Source of the DNA: Candidatus Heimdallarchaeota archaeon
GTDB lineage: Archaea > Asgardarchaeota > Heimdallarchaeia > JABLTI01
Direction: 5' to 3'
Length of the DNA: 64,000 bases
NCBI GenBank assembly: GCA_018238155.1
Contig: JABCTZ010000041.1
Coordinates: 48,540-112,539, forward strand
Shown: piece by piece, positions 34,254-42,166 of the stretch
How the letters are laid out: each line of letters starts with the position of its first letter
Numbering within the stretch: position 1 is the first letter of the stretch
The notes under the pieces: generated by a model
What the model was told of the DNA's origin: nothing
The model's input: only the letters and a program-made list of their open reading frames with translations
The model's database searches: none
Program-made: the position numbers and the translations under genes

Positions 34254-37200
34254 TCAGCCATTTTTTCTTACGTCATCTAACATAATCTCTGCTTTTTCAA
34301 GTTCTTCTTGTTCCAATTCTTGTTGTTTTTTAAATTGAAGACGATATCGAATTTCAACAAAAATAACCATGCTTATGAAAGAAATAACAGGAACAATGGA
34401 GGATAACAAAACTAGTCGCAGTTGTATTGAACGTAAATTATCCTTGGAGTTATTTGGATCAGTTCCAGCAAGGATTTCATCTCTATCTGAGAAACCATCC
34501 GAATCGGTGTCTTTTAAAAATGGGCTTGTGTGGTATTTTTTAATTTCTTCCCAATCTGTTAAAGTATCTGCATCAGTATCTGCATCAAGAGGGTTTGTTC
34601 CATAGACATGGACTTCATCTCCATCGGATAATAAATCTGAATCGGTATCAAGAACATAAATATCTGTCCCATGAAGATATTCATCAATATTTGATAAATT
34701 ATCTTTATCTGGATCTTCAAGTGAATCATCAATTAATATTAGTAATGAATTTCGATATTCGAAGAAATCATCCATTCCATCTCCATCGGTATCGTTACTC
34801 AAGGGATTTGACAACAGAGTAAAAATTTCAAAATCATCATTTAACAAATCTTTATCAGAATCTCGAGAAGTGGGATCAGTACCATAGATTAGAACTTCAT
34901 CACCATCTCGCAAATTATCTCTATCTGTATCACTCTTCAGAGGGTTGCTTTTATAGATTAAAATTTCTTCACCATCATTTAAATTATCCCAATCTGTATC
35001 AAACAGGGCAGGATTTGTATAATTTCCTTTTGTTTCAAATCCATCTTGTAATCCATCTCCATCCGTATCAGGGTTTAATGGATCAGTTAAAAAGTATTTT
35101 TCGTCTAATGTACCCAAACCATCTAGATCGGTATCATTCTGCAAAACAATCCAATTAATATAATCTACCATTTCAAAAAAAATCGATATCTCTTCTGTTA
35201 CATTATTATATGCAAACACAGGCAGAGATTTATCCATAGCGTGATAAAAAATGGTCCTATCATCAATCCATAATCCAGCAGAATTTCTCTTAATAATTTT
35301 CAAATAATCAAGAGTAGTTGCATGCCAATAGCTTATCATTGCATCTAATTCATAATAGACCAAGTAAAATTCATCTTCAATAGACATAACATCAAAATAT
35401 GATTCACTTCCAGTTCCATATAGAAAAATACCATTATTAACCCAAAAACCGCCTTTAGCTTTGTATAAGCTATAAAAATCTGTATCATAAATATTTTGCC
35501 AGTGAGAAATAACAATACTATCAGTTAAAATCAAATCAAGATTTCCTTCTGAATCAGAGATAAGTTTTGGACGACTCATTCTATTATATGATGCAACAAC
35601 AATTGATGGGGAAGTCCAATCTTCGCCAATATTTTTTGAACGATAGATTATACTAGAAAAATGGAATGAAACAGAATATTCTACATTTACCAAGTGCAAT
35701 GTTCCATCCGGTTCAGCAATTGCATGTAATTGAAAGTCATGTGATTCGACTTCGTATGTTGGTAGACTTATTGGATCAGTAAAATTTTCTTCATTAAATG
35801 GTTTCATTGAATAACCAATTTCGTAGATTTCGCTATTTTGGTTGTATTGAACCCAAAATGCATGAATATTTAACTGTTCATCGAAGAAAATTGACCTCTC
35901 TTCAAGAAGGTCGATCGATAATAAGGGAGTAAATAGCAGCTTTGGTAAAGACCAATTGTTCTGATTTTTATTCTTAGTTGTCATAAAAAGACCGGTTCTA
36001 CTAGTTTCTGAGTCAAGAGAAATATAGAAAGCATAGAGAGTATCATTTTCATCTATCAGTAAATTGGTATTGGTTACATCGTACAATTCATCAACAATAC
36101 TTGTATAACCAGACCAAGATGTTTCATTCAACAATTTCTTCTGATAGAAAATTTCATCTTCATTTCTATTCTTATGATGACAAATCAGATGCAATATTCC
36201 GTCTGAATCTGTAACAACTGATTGGAAATAAAAATTATTACCACCAAAATAGATTTCTGATTCTGCAGAGAAATTTCCGCTTCTGGAATAATTTTTTGAA
36301 ACAATCGAACCATCTGATAAATAAAATATATTAGCGATTAAAGTTGAGCTATTTAATGGACTAAAAAAATCAGGATGTTTAGAATAATCATCTGTAGAAA
36401 TGAGTACTCCTGCACTCCACGAAGAATTTGATGCGAATAATTTTCTTTGATATAGATGATGCTTTAAACTTACAATTTGTTCGTAAACTAAATAGACATC
36501 ATCTGTTAAACTGTCCTCAACAATTGTTGCATAATAAGAACTCGTCGAAGCAGCATTAAATTGTTTGTAAACATTTACTAGTATTTCAGTTTCCAACAAT
36601 TCTCCATAACACATAGCATAATATTTTGGTCTTTCAATCCAAAGAAGAAAATTGCCACCAGACAATTTCGGAAAAATAAACACTCCATCAATTTTATCCT
36701 CACTAGTAGCTATTTCTGTATGTGCATTCCATGATTTGGTAGTTTCATTGTATTGTGAATAAACTAAAAAATTATCACCATCAAAGCTTGTGGCTCTAGA
36801 CCAAGCAATTCTTAATGAATCATAAGTAGAACAAACTCCAATGTGCACAGGATTTGATTCATTGAAAAGTATCCATGGTTCAGATAACCAAAGAGCTGTA
36901 GTTAAATTTAATCTCTTTATACATACATGGCTATCCCAATTTACTGATGTACTTGAATCTTCTTCACATTTCCAAACAACATTTATAGTATCATTATGAG
37001 TTAGAACTAAAGCCAATTCAGATATTTCATAAAATAAGGAATCAAAAATCAATTCATTAGAGAAATTCAAATTATACGAAGGTGATTGGAAATAATATAA
37101 TCTATATTGTCCAATTCTGTAAGCGTAAAATACGATATGAATGCCACCTTCGGTATCTATCAATAGTTGTGGTAATTTCACTTGCGTAATCAATCTAAAA

Positions 37201-37616
37201 ACAATTTCAGGTTCAATCCAATTTACAGAATCATTTGAATACGAATACATAAGAGATAACCCATGATATGTTAACTGTTGAAACCAAACACAATGTGTTG
37301 AACCATTTTGTCCCATAGCAATTGCATATTCATTTATAAGCAATTTTTCATTTGTAATCCGAAATGCCTCCCCAAAAATAGCTGTTGATTCATCAAATGA
37401 ATCTGTTATGAAATCAACATCTACAACATTCTCGCCAACATCTACAGATACTTCTTTATCATCTTGTTGTATAGCAAACTCTTCATCTATTGTAATAACT
37501 GCTGATAACTGAAATTTACTTTGAGATATTTGAGGTAAGAAAGCACTCAAAATAATTAGTAGTGCAAATATTGAAATAATTTTTGAATGATGGGAGACTT
37601 TTTTCATATATTTCAC
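34254..37616 (-). CDS. Giant secreted propeller plus TSP3-repeat membrane protein
   Basis: 1120 residues. The N-terminal signal is 'IISIFALLIILSAFLPQISQ'. Residues ~60-850 are repeated beta blades with phrases such as 'GGIHIVFYAYRIGQYRLYYF', 'GTLHLVNVEYSV' and 'LNIHAFWVQYN', the style of sialidase-like (BNR/Asp-box) propellers that read 'ihv.w'. Residues ~850-1060 hold about nine TSP3 calcium-binding units ('DTDGDGLQDGFET', 'DTDSDGFSDRDEILAGTDPN'). A hydrophobic helix at ~1073-1095 anchors the protein, leaving a ~25-residue acidic cytosolic tail. It is a surface protein, perhaps for binding glycans or other cells (inference). It shares the TSP3 design with the gene at 23926-25245. Confidence 0.7.
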   Translation of the reverse strand: MKYMKKVSHHSKIISIFALLIILSAFLPQISQSKFQLSAVITIDEEFAIQQDDKEVSVDVGENVVDVDFITDSFDESTAIFGEAFRITNEKLLINEYAIAMGQNGSTHCVWFQQLTYHGLSLMYSYSNDSVNWIEPEIVFRLITQVKLPQLLIDTEGGIHIVFYAYRIGQYRLYYFQSPSYNLNFSNELIFDSLFYEISELALVLTHNDTINVVWKCEEDSSTSVNWDSHVCIKRLNLTTALWLSEPWILFNESNPVHIGVCSTYDSLRIAWSRATSFDGDNFLVYSQYNETTKSWNAHTEIATSEDKIDGVFIFPKLSGGNFLLWIERPKYYAMCYGELLETEILVNVYKQFNAASTSSYYATIVEDSLTDDVYLVYEQIVSLKHHLYQRKLFASNSSWSAGVLISTDDYSKHPDFFSPLNSSTLIANIFYLSDGSIVSKNYSRSGNFSAESEIYFGGNNFYFQSVVTDSDGILHLICHHKNRNEDEIFYQKKLLNETSWSGYTSIVDELYDVTNTNLLIDENDTLYAFYISLDSETSRTGLFMTTKNKNQNNWSLPKLLFTPLLSIDLLEERSIFFDEQLNIHAFWVQYNQNSEIYEIGYSMKPFNEENFTDPISLPTYEVESHDFQLHAIAEPDGTLHLVNVEYSVSFHFSSIIYRSKNIGEDWTSPSIVVASYNRMSRPKLISDSEGNLDLILTDSIVISHWQNIYDTDFYSLYKAKGGFWVNNGIFLYGTGSESYFDVMSIEDEFYLVYYELDAMISYWHATTLDYLKIIKRNSAGLWIDDRTIFYHAMDKSLPVFAYNNVTEEISIFFEMVDYINWIVLQNDTDLDGLGTLDEKYFLTDPLNPDTDGDGLQDGFETKGNYTNPALFDTDWDNLNDGEEILIYKSNPLKSDTDRDNLRDGDEVLIYGTDPTSRDSDKDLLNDDFEIFTLLSNPLSNDTDGDGMDDFFEYRNSLLILIDDSLEDPDKDNLSNIDEYLHGTDIYVLDTDSDLLSDGDEVHVYGTNPLDADTDADTLTDWEEIKKYHTSPFLKDTDSDGFSDRDEILAGTDPNNSKDNLRSIQLRLVLLSSIVPVISFISMVIFVEIRYRLQFKKQQELEQEELEKAEIMLDDVRKNG

Positions 37617-37788
37617 ATCGTATAGTAAAATTAATGATAGCTATTAGATCTATTCTCATTCGTATGAGAATGATTTATTTTTTAATATACTTTTCTGAGA
37701 ATCTGTTTGATAATTATATAGTCTAGAAAGCAATTTTAATTAAAGATAATATTTAAAACAGCAAATCAAAAGAATTGAGTAGATAAAA

Positions 37789-38565
37789 ATGAACAAAATA
37801 ACTCGCAGCTCAAATAACTTAGAAAAAATAGCTAAGGATTTTACAGATGGATATTGTAAAAAGATGCTTGTAATATTTGGTTCTTGTTATGCAATTTTTG
37901 ATGGAAGAATAAAATCGTTTTTACCTATAGGTGATCGTCACTTCTTTGTCAAAAAAGATGAAACTCTGATTCTCCATGGATCAAAGGGATTAAAACCCTT
38001 GAATTGGCAGCTTGGAGGAGCAGGTAAAATCAAGTTTCTAGTAGAGGAAGGAAAACTAATAGTGAAAACTTTTAGACCAAAAACAAAAGAGTCATTAGAA
38101 ATAATCTTTGAAAAAGTATATGAATCAATTATTTACGATGCACATGATTCCGGTTCTCTAAGTATCTATGGATCAGAAAGTGATCTTTCAAATTACTTGT
38201 ACGACCATCCTGAAATAATTGACAAAGATTTTCAACCTACAGCAAGGGAATTTGAAACGCCCTTTGGTTTTTTAGACTTACGTGGAGTAGACAAAGAAGG
38301 AAATATTATTGTTATTGAAGTAAAAAAAAGAAGTGCCTCACCTGCAGATGCACAACAATTAAAACGATATGTAGAATATTTTGCTAAAGTAGAGAAGGTA
38401 AAAGTTCGAGGAATACTGGTTGCAAAAAGCTTTCCAAAAAAAGTGATGAATGTTCTGAATGTCAATGGTCTTGAGGCAGTAGAAGTTCCTTGGCTAGAGA
38501 TATTTCCAGCATTATCAAACGAGAAACCTTCTATTACTATTGATGCGTTTTTCAAAAAAGACTAA
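37789..38565 (+). CDS. nucS: Mismatch-specific endonuclease NucS/EndoMS
   Basis: 258 residues. NucS cleaves both strands at certain mismatches (G/T, G/G, T/T) and works with PCNA in archaeal and actinobacterial mismatch repair. The N-terminal beta domain ('DRHFFVKKDETLILHGSKGL', 'PLNWQLGG') binds DNA. The nuclease core is 'GFLDLRGVDKEGNIIVIEVK' with Asp163, Glu177 and Lys179, followed by 'QQLKRYVEYF'. The last residues 'SITIDAFFKKD' fit an archaeal PCNA-interacting box (hydrophobic-x-x-Phe-Phe). The gene is intact and of normal length. The M28 peptidase gene follows on the same strand. Confidence 0.9.
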   Translation: MNKITRSSNNLEKIAKDFTDGYCKKMLVIFGSCYAIFDGRIKSFLPIGDRHFFVKKDETLILHGSKGLKPLNWQLGGAGKIKFLVEEGKLIVKTFRPKTKESLEIIFEKVYESIIYDAHDSGSLSIYGSESDLSNYLYDHPEIIDKDFQPTAREFETPFGFLDLRGVDKEGNIIVIEVKKRSASPADAQQLKRYVEYFAKVEKVKVRGILVAKSFPKKVMNVLNVNGLEAVEVPWLEIFPALSNEKPSITIDAFFKKD

Positions 38566-38621
38566 AACTGACTTTGGTTATCTACACTAGAAATTTATAG
38601 TTAATCTGATATCAATATCAT

Positions 38622-39905
38622 ATGTCAAAGGAAAAGGAAACTAATATGGATTTTGTAGGCGAATTTGCTGAATATTCATATTCATTAATTGAAAAAATCT
38701 GTAATGATATTGGTCCTAGATATTCTTCTTCTCAGGAAGAAAAAAAAGCTAATTTATTATTAAAGGATGAATTGAGCAAATTTTGTGATGAAACAAACAT
38801 TGAAGAATTTGAAACAAGACCAAATTTATATCCTCAAGGAATTATTCGAATAACTTTTCTAATTGGTGGATTAGCTTTTTTCTCTATTCTGTTAGCTTAT
38901 CCATTTTCCATTATAGCTTCTATTTTGGTTTTTATTTCAGTGCTCGTACTCTTTTTTGAATTAATGCTAATTAAAGGATGGGCAAAATTCCTCTTTCGAA
39001 AAGGAACATCAAGTAATGTTTATGGAATTATCAAACCGTCAGAAGAAGTAAAATGTAGAATTTTGTTAGAAGGTCACACAGATTCTGCGATTCAAATGAG
39101 GATTTCAACAATAAAAGGCGATTCTATTGCAACGTTTTTGCTTATTATGAGTTTAACGTATAACTTGTTTTCTTTTATCTATCCAATCGTTAAAATTATT
39201 CTTCAATCACAAACAAGTGATCATTATGTTCTTTATGACCTCACTGTTTTTCAATGGACAAAATTAGACTTGTTTTGTTATCCGGTTGTGTTTGTTTTAT
39301 TTTTACTTAATATTACAACTTTTTCCCTTTTCCTTGGTAATAAAGTAGTCATGGGAGCAAATGATAATCTTTCAGGAACAGCGGTAGCTTTTGCAGTTGG
39401 TAAATATTTCAGTGAAAACAAACTGAAAAATGTTGAATTGATTATTGCATCAATGGGATCTGAAGAAGTAGGGGAAAGGGGAGCGCACCATTTTGTAAAA
39501 AAACATCCAGAATTATTTGAAAATTCTCTTTCTTTGGTTTTTGAGTGTGTTGGTGCAGGAGTAGAATTACTTTTAGTAGAATTTGATTTTATGCACCTTG
39601 CAAAATATAGTTCAGAAGTTATATCAAAATTTGAAAAAGGTTACAATCGCTACAAAGAAATTGATTCAAATATTATTCCGATGAGAATTGGTCGATTAAT
39701 AATCGGTTCATCAGATGCTAATGTCTACACAAAAGAAGGGTATGAAGCGGCTTTTATTATAATTTTAGATGAAAATACTAAACATAGACCAGTACAATGG
39801 CATACTATTAATGATACTTTGGAATTTATAGATAAGAAAATTTTACAAGATATTATTGGTATTTCGATTTGCTTTGTTGAACAGATTGAAAACAATTGTT
39901 CATGA
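38622..39905 (+). CDS. Membrane-bound M28 family zinc aminopeptidase
   Basis: 427 residues. The M28 di-zinc site is complete: 'LEGHTDSA' (His, Asp), 'GANDNLSGTAVAF' (bridging Asp), 'MGSEEVGERGAHHF' (Glu-Glu), 'GSSDANVYTKEGY' (Asp), and 'VQWHTINDT' (His). Two membrane segments are inserted near ~85-130 ('IIRITFLIGGLAFFSILLAY') and more around ~175-240 ('IATFLLIMSLTYNLFSFIY', 'CYPVVFVLFLLNITTFSLF'), within the catalytic domain order. Such membrane M28 peptidases occur in archaea and bacteria. An ATG at 38646 with a better purine-rich upstream site would remove eight residues. Confidence 0.8.
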   Translation: MSKEKETNMDFVGEFAEYSYSLIEKICNDIGPRYSSSQEEKKANLLLKDELSKFCDETNIEEFETRPNLYPQGIIRITFLIGGLAFFSILLAYPFSIIASILVFISVLVLFFELMLIKGWAKFLFRKGTSSNVYGIIKPSEEVKCRILLEGHTDSAIQMRISTIKGDSIATFLLIMSLTYNLFSFIYPIVKIILQSQTSDHYVLYDLTVFQWTKLDLFCYPVVFVLFLLNITTFSLFLGNKVVMGANDNLSGTAVAFAVGKYFSENKLKNVELIIASMGSEEVGERGAHHFVKKHPELFENSLSLVFECVGAGVELLLVEFDFMHLAKYSSEVISKFEKGYNRYKEIDSNIIPMRIGRLIIGSSDANVYTKEGYEAAFIIILDENTKHRPVQWHTINDTLEFIDKKILQDIIGISICFVEQIENNCS

Positions 39906-39993
39906 AATGTATTAGCTATTTATGAAAAGATGAATAGCTGGAAATCTATACCTATAAATACTAAATTTCTCGATATTTAATTGGGAGTAATTA

Positions 39994-40572
39994 TTGACAG
40001 AATCAAATTCAGATTATCTTGTAGGGTTAATTGTTTTTATTTTATTCATAGTGGGTGGTTTTTTTATTTATTTAAGCAGCTCATTTACTGTAAGTAACTA
40101 TGTGGATGATGATAAATATTACCTTTTTAAAACATACTTTTTTGGTCATTGGGGTTTAGAAGAAGATGACGAATTACTCCATGACGGTGGAGTAGGATAA
40201 TTAGAGAATTTTCCAGTATACTCAAGTGTATTAATTATTGTTGGATTAATTTTGAGTTATGTCAGTCTATTTATGTTACAATTCTACCAAAGTAGAAAAC
40301 ATCAGTATTTTAATATTCATCGAAGAATAGCCGGTTTTTCAGTAATCTTAGTTAATATTATAGGATTAACTGGTACATTATTACATATCCCATATGCTAA
40401 ATATTTGAATTCTGTTTACGGAACAACACAAGTTTATAATGGTTTTATTCTAGCGATAATATTTTTCAGCCTATTTATGATTGTTGGAATACCAGCATCA
40501 ATTAAACCTGATCGTTTTACAAAAATAAGAACTAAAACAAGAGAAATGAATGAAGCAGAAGAAAGCAATTAA
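39994..40572 (+). pseudogene. Small four-helix membrane protein interrupted by an in-frame TAA
   Basis: Translation from TTG 39994 (GGGAG about ten bases upstream) gives one membrane helix and an outer loop and stops at TAA 40198-40200. The same frame then continues without break from 40201 to 40572 with three more hydrophobic helices ('VYSSVLIIVGLILSYVSLF', 'GFSVILVNIIGLTGTLLHI', 'NGFILAIIFFSLFMIVGIP') and a charged tail. No start codon fits the second part except a TTG inside its first helix (40252). The simplest reading is one ~190-residue gene with a nonsense mutation, or a sequence error; two separate coupled proteins are less likely. Family not recognised. Confidence 0.6.
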
Positions 40573-40901
40573 TCATTATTTATATTTTCTTCTTTTTCTC
40601 TTTTCAATAACGCTTGTTCTGCAAGTAACTGTAATTCTTCTTCGAATTCATTATTTTTTGCATTCGTTAATGCAGTGATTATTTTCATTTCTAGAGAATC
40701 TACTATAGCCATATCTGAAAAAGTATTGATAATGACTTTACGAACTTTTTTGCTCTCATCAATTTGTAGTAATAGAATAAGATAATCAATTATTTCTTCA
40801 TCAAAAGAATTAAGAGATTTTTTTATACCAGCTATTCTCTTTCTGAATGATTCATGATAGAGTAGTTTCAAAATTTTAGACTGGTTAATTTTTTTGTTCA
40901 T
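40569..40901 (-). CDS. Small HEAT-like helical protein
   Basis: 110 residues, all helical, with a HEAT-like pair 'FDEEIIDYLILLLQIDESKK' and 'VRKVIINTFSDMAIVDSLEM', then a Glu/Lys-rich tail. No membrane segment. It overlaps the end of the convergent membrane gene by four bases. Function unknown. Confidence 0.5.
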   Translation of the reverse strand: MNKKINQSKILKLLYHESFRKRIAGIKKSLNSFDEEIIDYLILLLQIDESKKVRKVIINTFSDMAIVDSLEMKIITALTNAKNNEFEEELQLLAEQALLKREKEENINND

Positions 40902-40934
40902 TTCAGTTTTTCAATCTTAATCTCATTTATTAAT

Positions 40935-42005
40935 TTAATTGAAAGCAAGCTTAAACGCAAAAAGCATTACTACACCACCAACAGTAAGTAGCACACCAAT
41001 AAGACCCATTAGAGTTACTTTTTCACGGTTGAATAACCAGCTTATTGGAATAGCAAACAAAGGACTTGCTGAACCAATTATTGAAACAAAAGCAGCATTT
41101 ACTAGGAAAATCGCTTCAGTATACAAATAAGCACCTATTGATGTTCCGATAATTGCTCCAAGGAATAACAGGAGCCAAGTCGTCTTCCCCCAAGTTTTAA
41201 CTTTTGTTTTTTTATCACCAATACTCATAACCGATAATATACTTGCAGCAATGGGAAATCGAACTACATTCCCCAATAAACTACTGAATTGACCATCACC
41301 CATAAAAATCGCTACATCATTAATCGCTTTATTAGTCAACACTATTCCTATGGACCAAGAAATCGCAGCAAATAATGCTATACCAATTGCAAAAAGTAAA
41401 TTTTTTTTTGATTTTTGTTTTGGTTCTGATATATCAATATTAGTTTCAAGGGTTTCTTTTGAAAGATCAATTTCTTCATTCCCAGCAGAAATAGAAGAAT
41501 TTTCAGAAATTATTCCTTCATTTTCTGCAGATTGCACAAGAGTTTTTGAAGCTTTTTGAAAATTACCTTTGTTAAGACAACGATTTTTTCCCAATCCAAT
41601 AACAATCACTCCAACAACAATCATACACACTGCACCATAGAAATACACTGGAATAACATCACCCAAAATGTAAGAAATAATAATAGTAAAAATTGGAAAA
41701 GTCATTGCAATAGCAAGTGCTAAAGTAGTTCCTAGCATTTCTTGAGCTTTGAAATATGCTGTATCACCCAAAACTTGACCAAATAAGAAGCTTAAAGCAA
41801 GCCAGAGCCACAAAATTGGTGGAAATTGAAAAATTGTTGTAAACTGTCCAATTATAAGAGAGATAAACAAATATGTCAAGAACCCAACAATAGTCCGAAA
41901 AGCGTTTATTTGGGAAGGAGAAACTTTAGTATCAACGCGCTTAAAAATTGCATTTGATAAAACAAAACAAAGGGTCGCTCCAATAGCAAAAAGTTCTCCT
42001 AACAT
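40935..42005 (-). CDS. EamA/DMT family transporter
   Basis: 356 residues, about ten membrane helices in two EamA halves. Half one begins 'MLGELFAIGATLCFVLSNAI' and contains 'FGQVLGDTAYFKAQEMLGTT', and half two begins 'LLFAIGIALFAAISWSIGIV' and contains 'GAIIGTSIGAYLYTEAIFLV' with 'ASPLFAIPISWLFNREKVTL'. A ~60-residue hydrophilic loop (~145-205) rich in Ser and Glu separates the halves, longer than usual. The family exports or imports amino acids, sugars, nucleosides and other metabolites; substrate not predictable here. It lies 33 bases after the HEAT-like gene on the same strand. Confidence 0.8.
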   Translation of the reverse strand: MLGELFAIGATLCFVLSNAIFKRVDTKVSPSQINAFRTIVGFLTYLFISLIIGQFTTIFQFPPILWLWLALSFLFGQVLGDTAYFKAQEMLGTTLALAIAMTFPIFTIIISYILGDVIPVYFYGAVCMIVVGVIVIGLGKNRCLNKGNFQKASKTLVQSAENEGIISENSSISAGNEEIDLSKETLETNIDISEPKQKSKKNLLFAIGIALFAAISWSIGIVLTNKAINDVAIFMGDGQFSSLLGNVVRFPIAASILSVMSIGDKKTKVKTWGKTTWLLLFLGAIIGTSIGAYLYTEAIFLVNAAFVSIIGSASPLFAIPISWLFNREKVTLMGLIGVLLTVGGVVMLFAFKLAFN

Positions 42006-42166
42006 AACATGAACTGCTTAACAATTCTTTTAAGTTTATTTCTGAAGAACTGAATAAACCATTTTTTACATGTATATTCAAGAAATGAAATCAATGCAAA
42101 TATTCCAATAAGATAAAAAAAGAATTATTTGAGACGTTTTGATGAACGCCTCAGTTTTGCTTAAAA

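Noticed and set aside
40198..40200. Stop-codon recoding (e.g. pyrrolysine) at the split membrane gene
   Set aside because: The codon is TAA, whereas pyrrolysine uses TAG; no recoding signal is visible, so mutation or sequence error is simpler.
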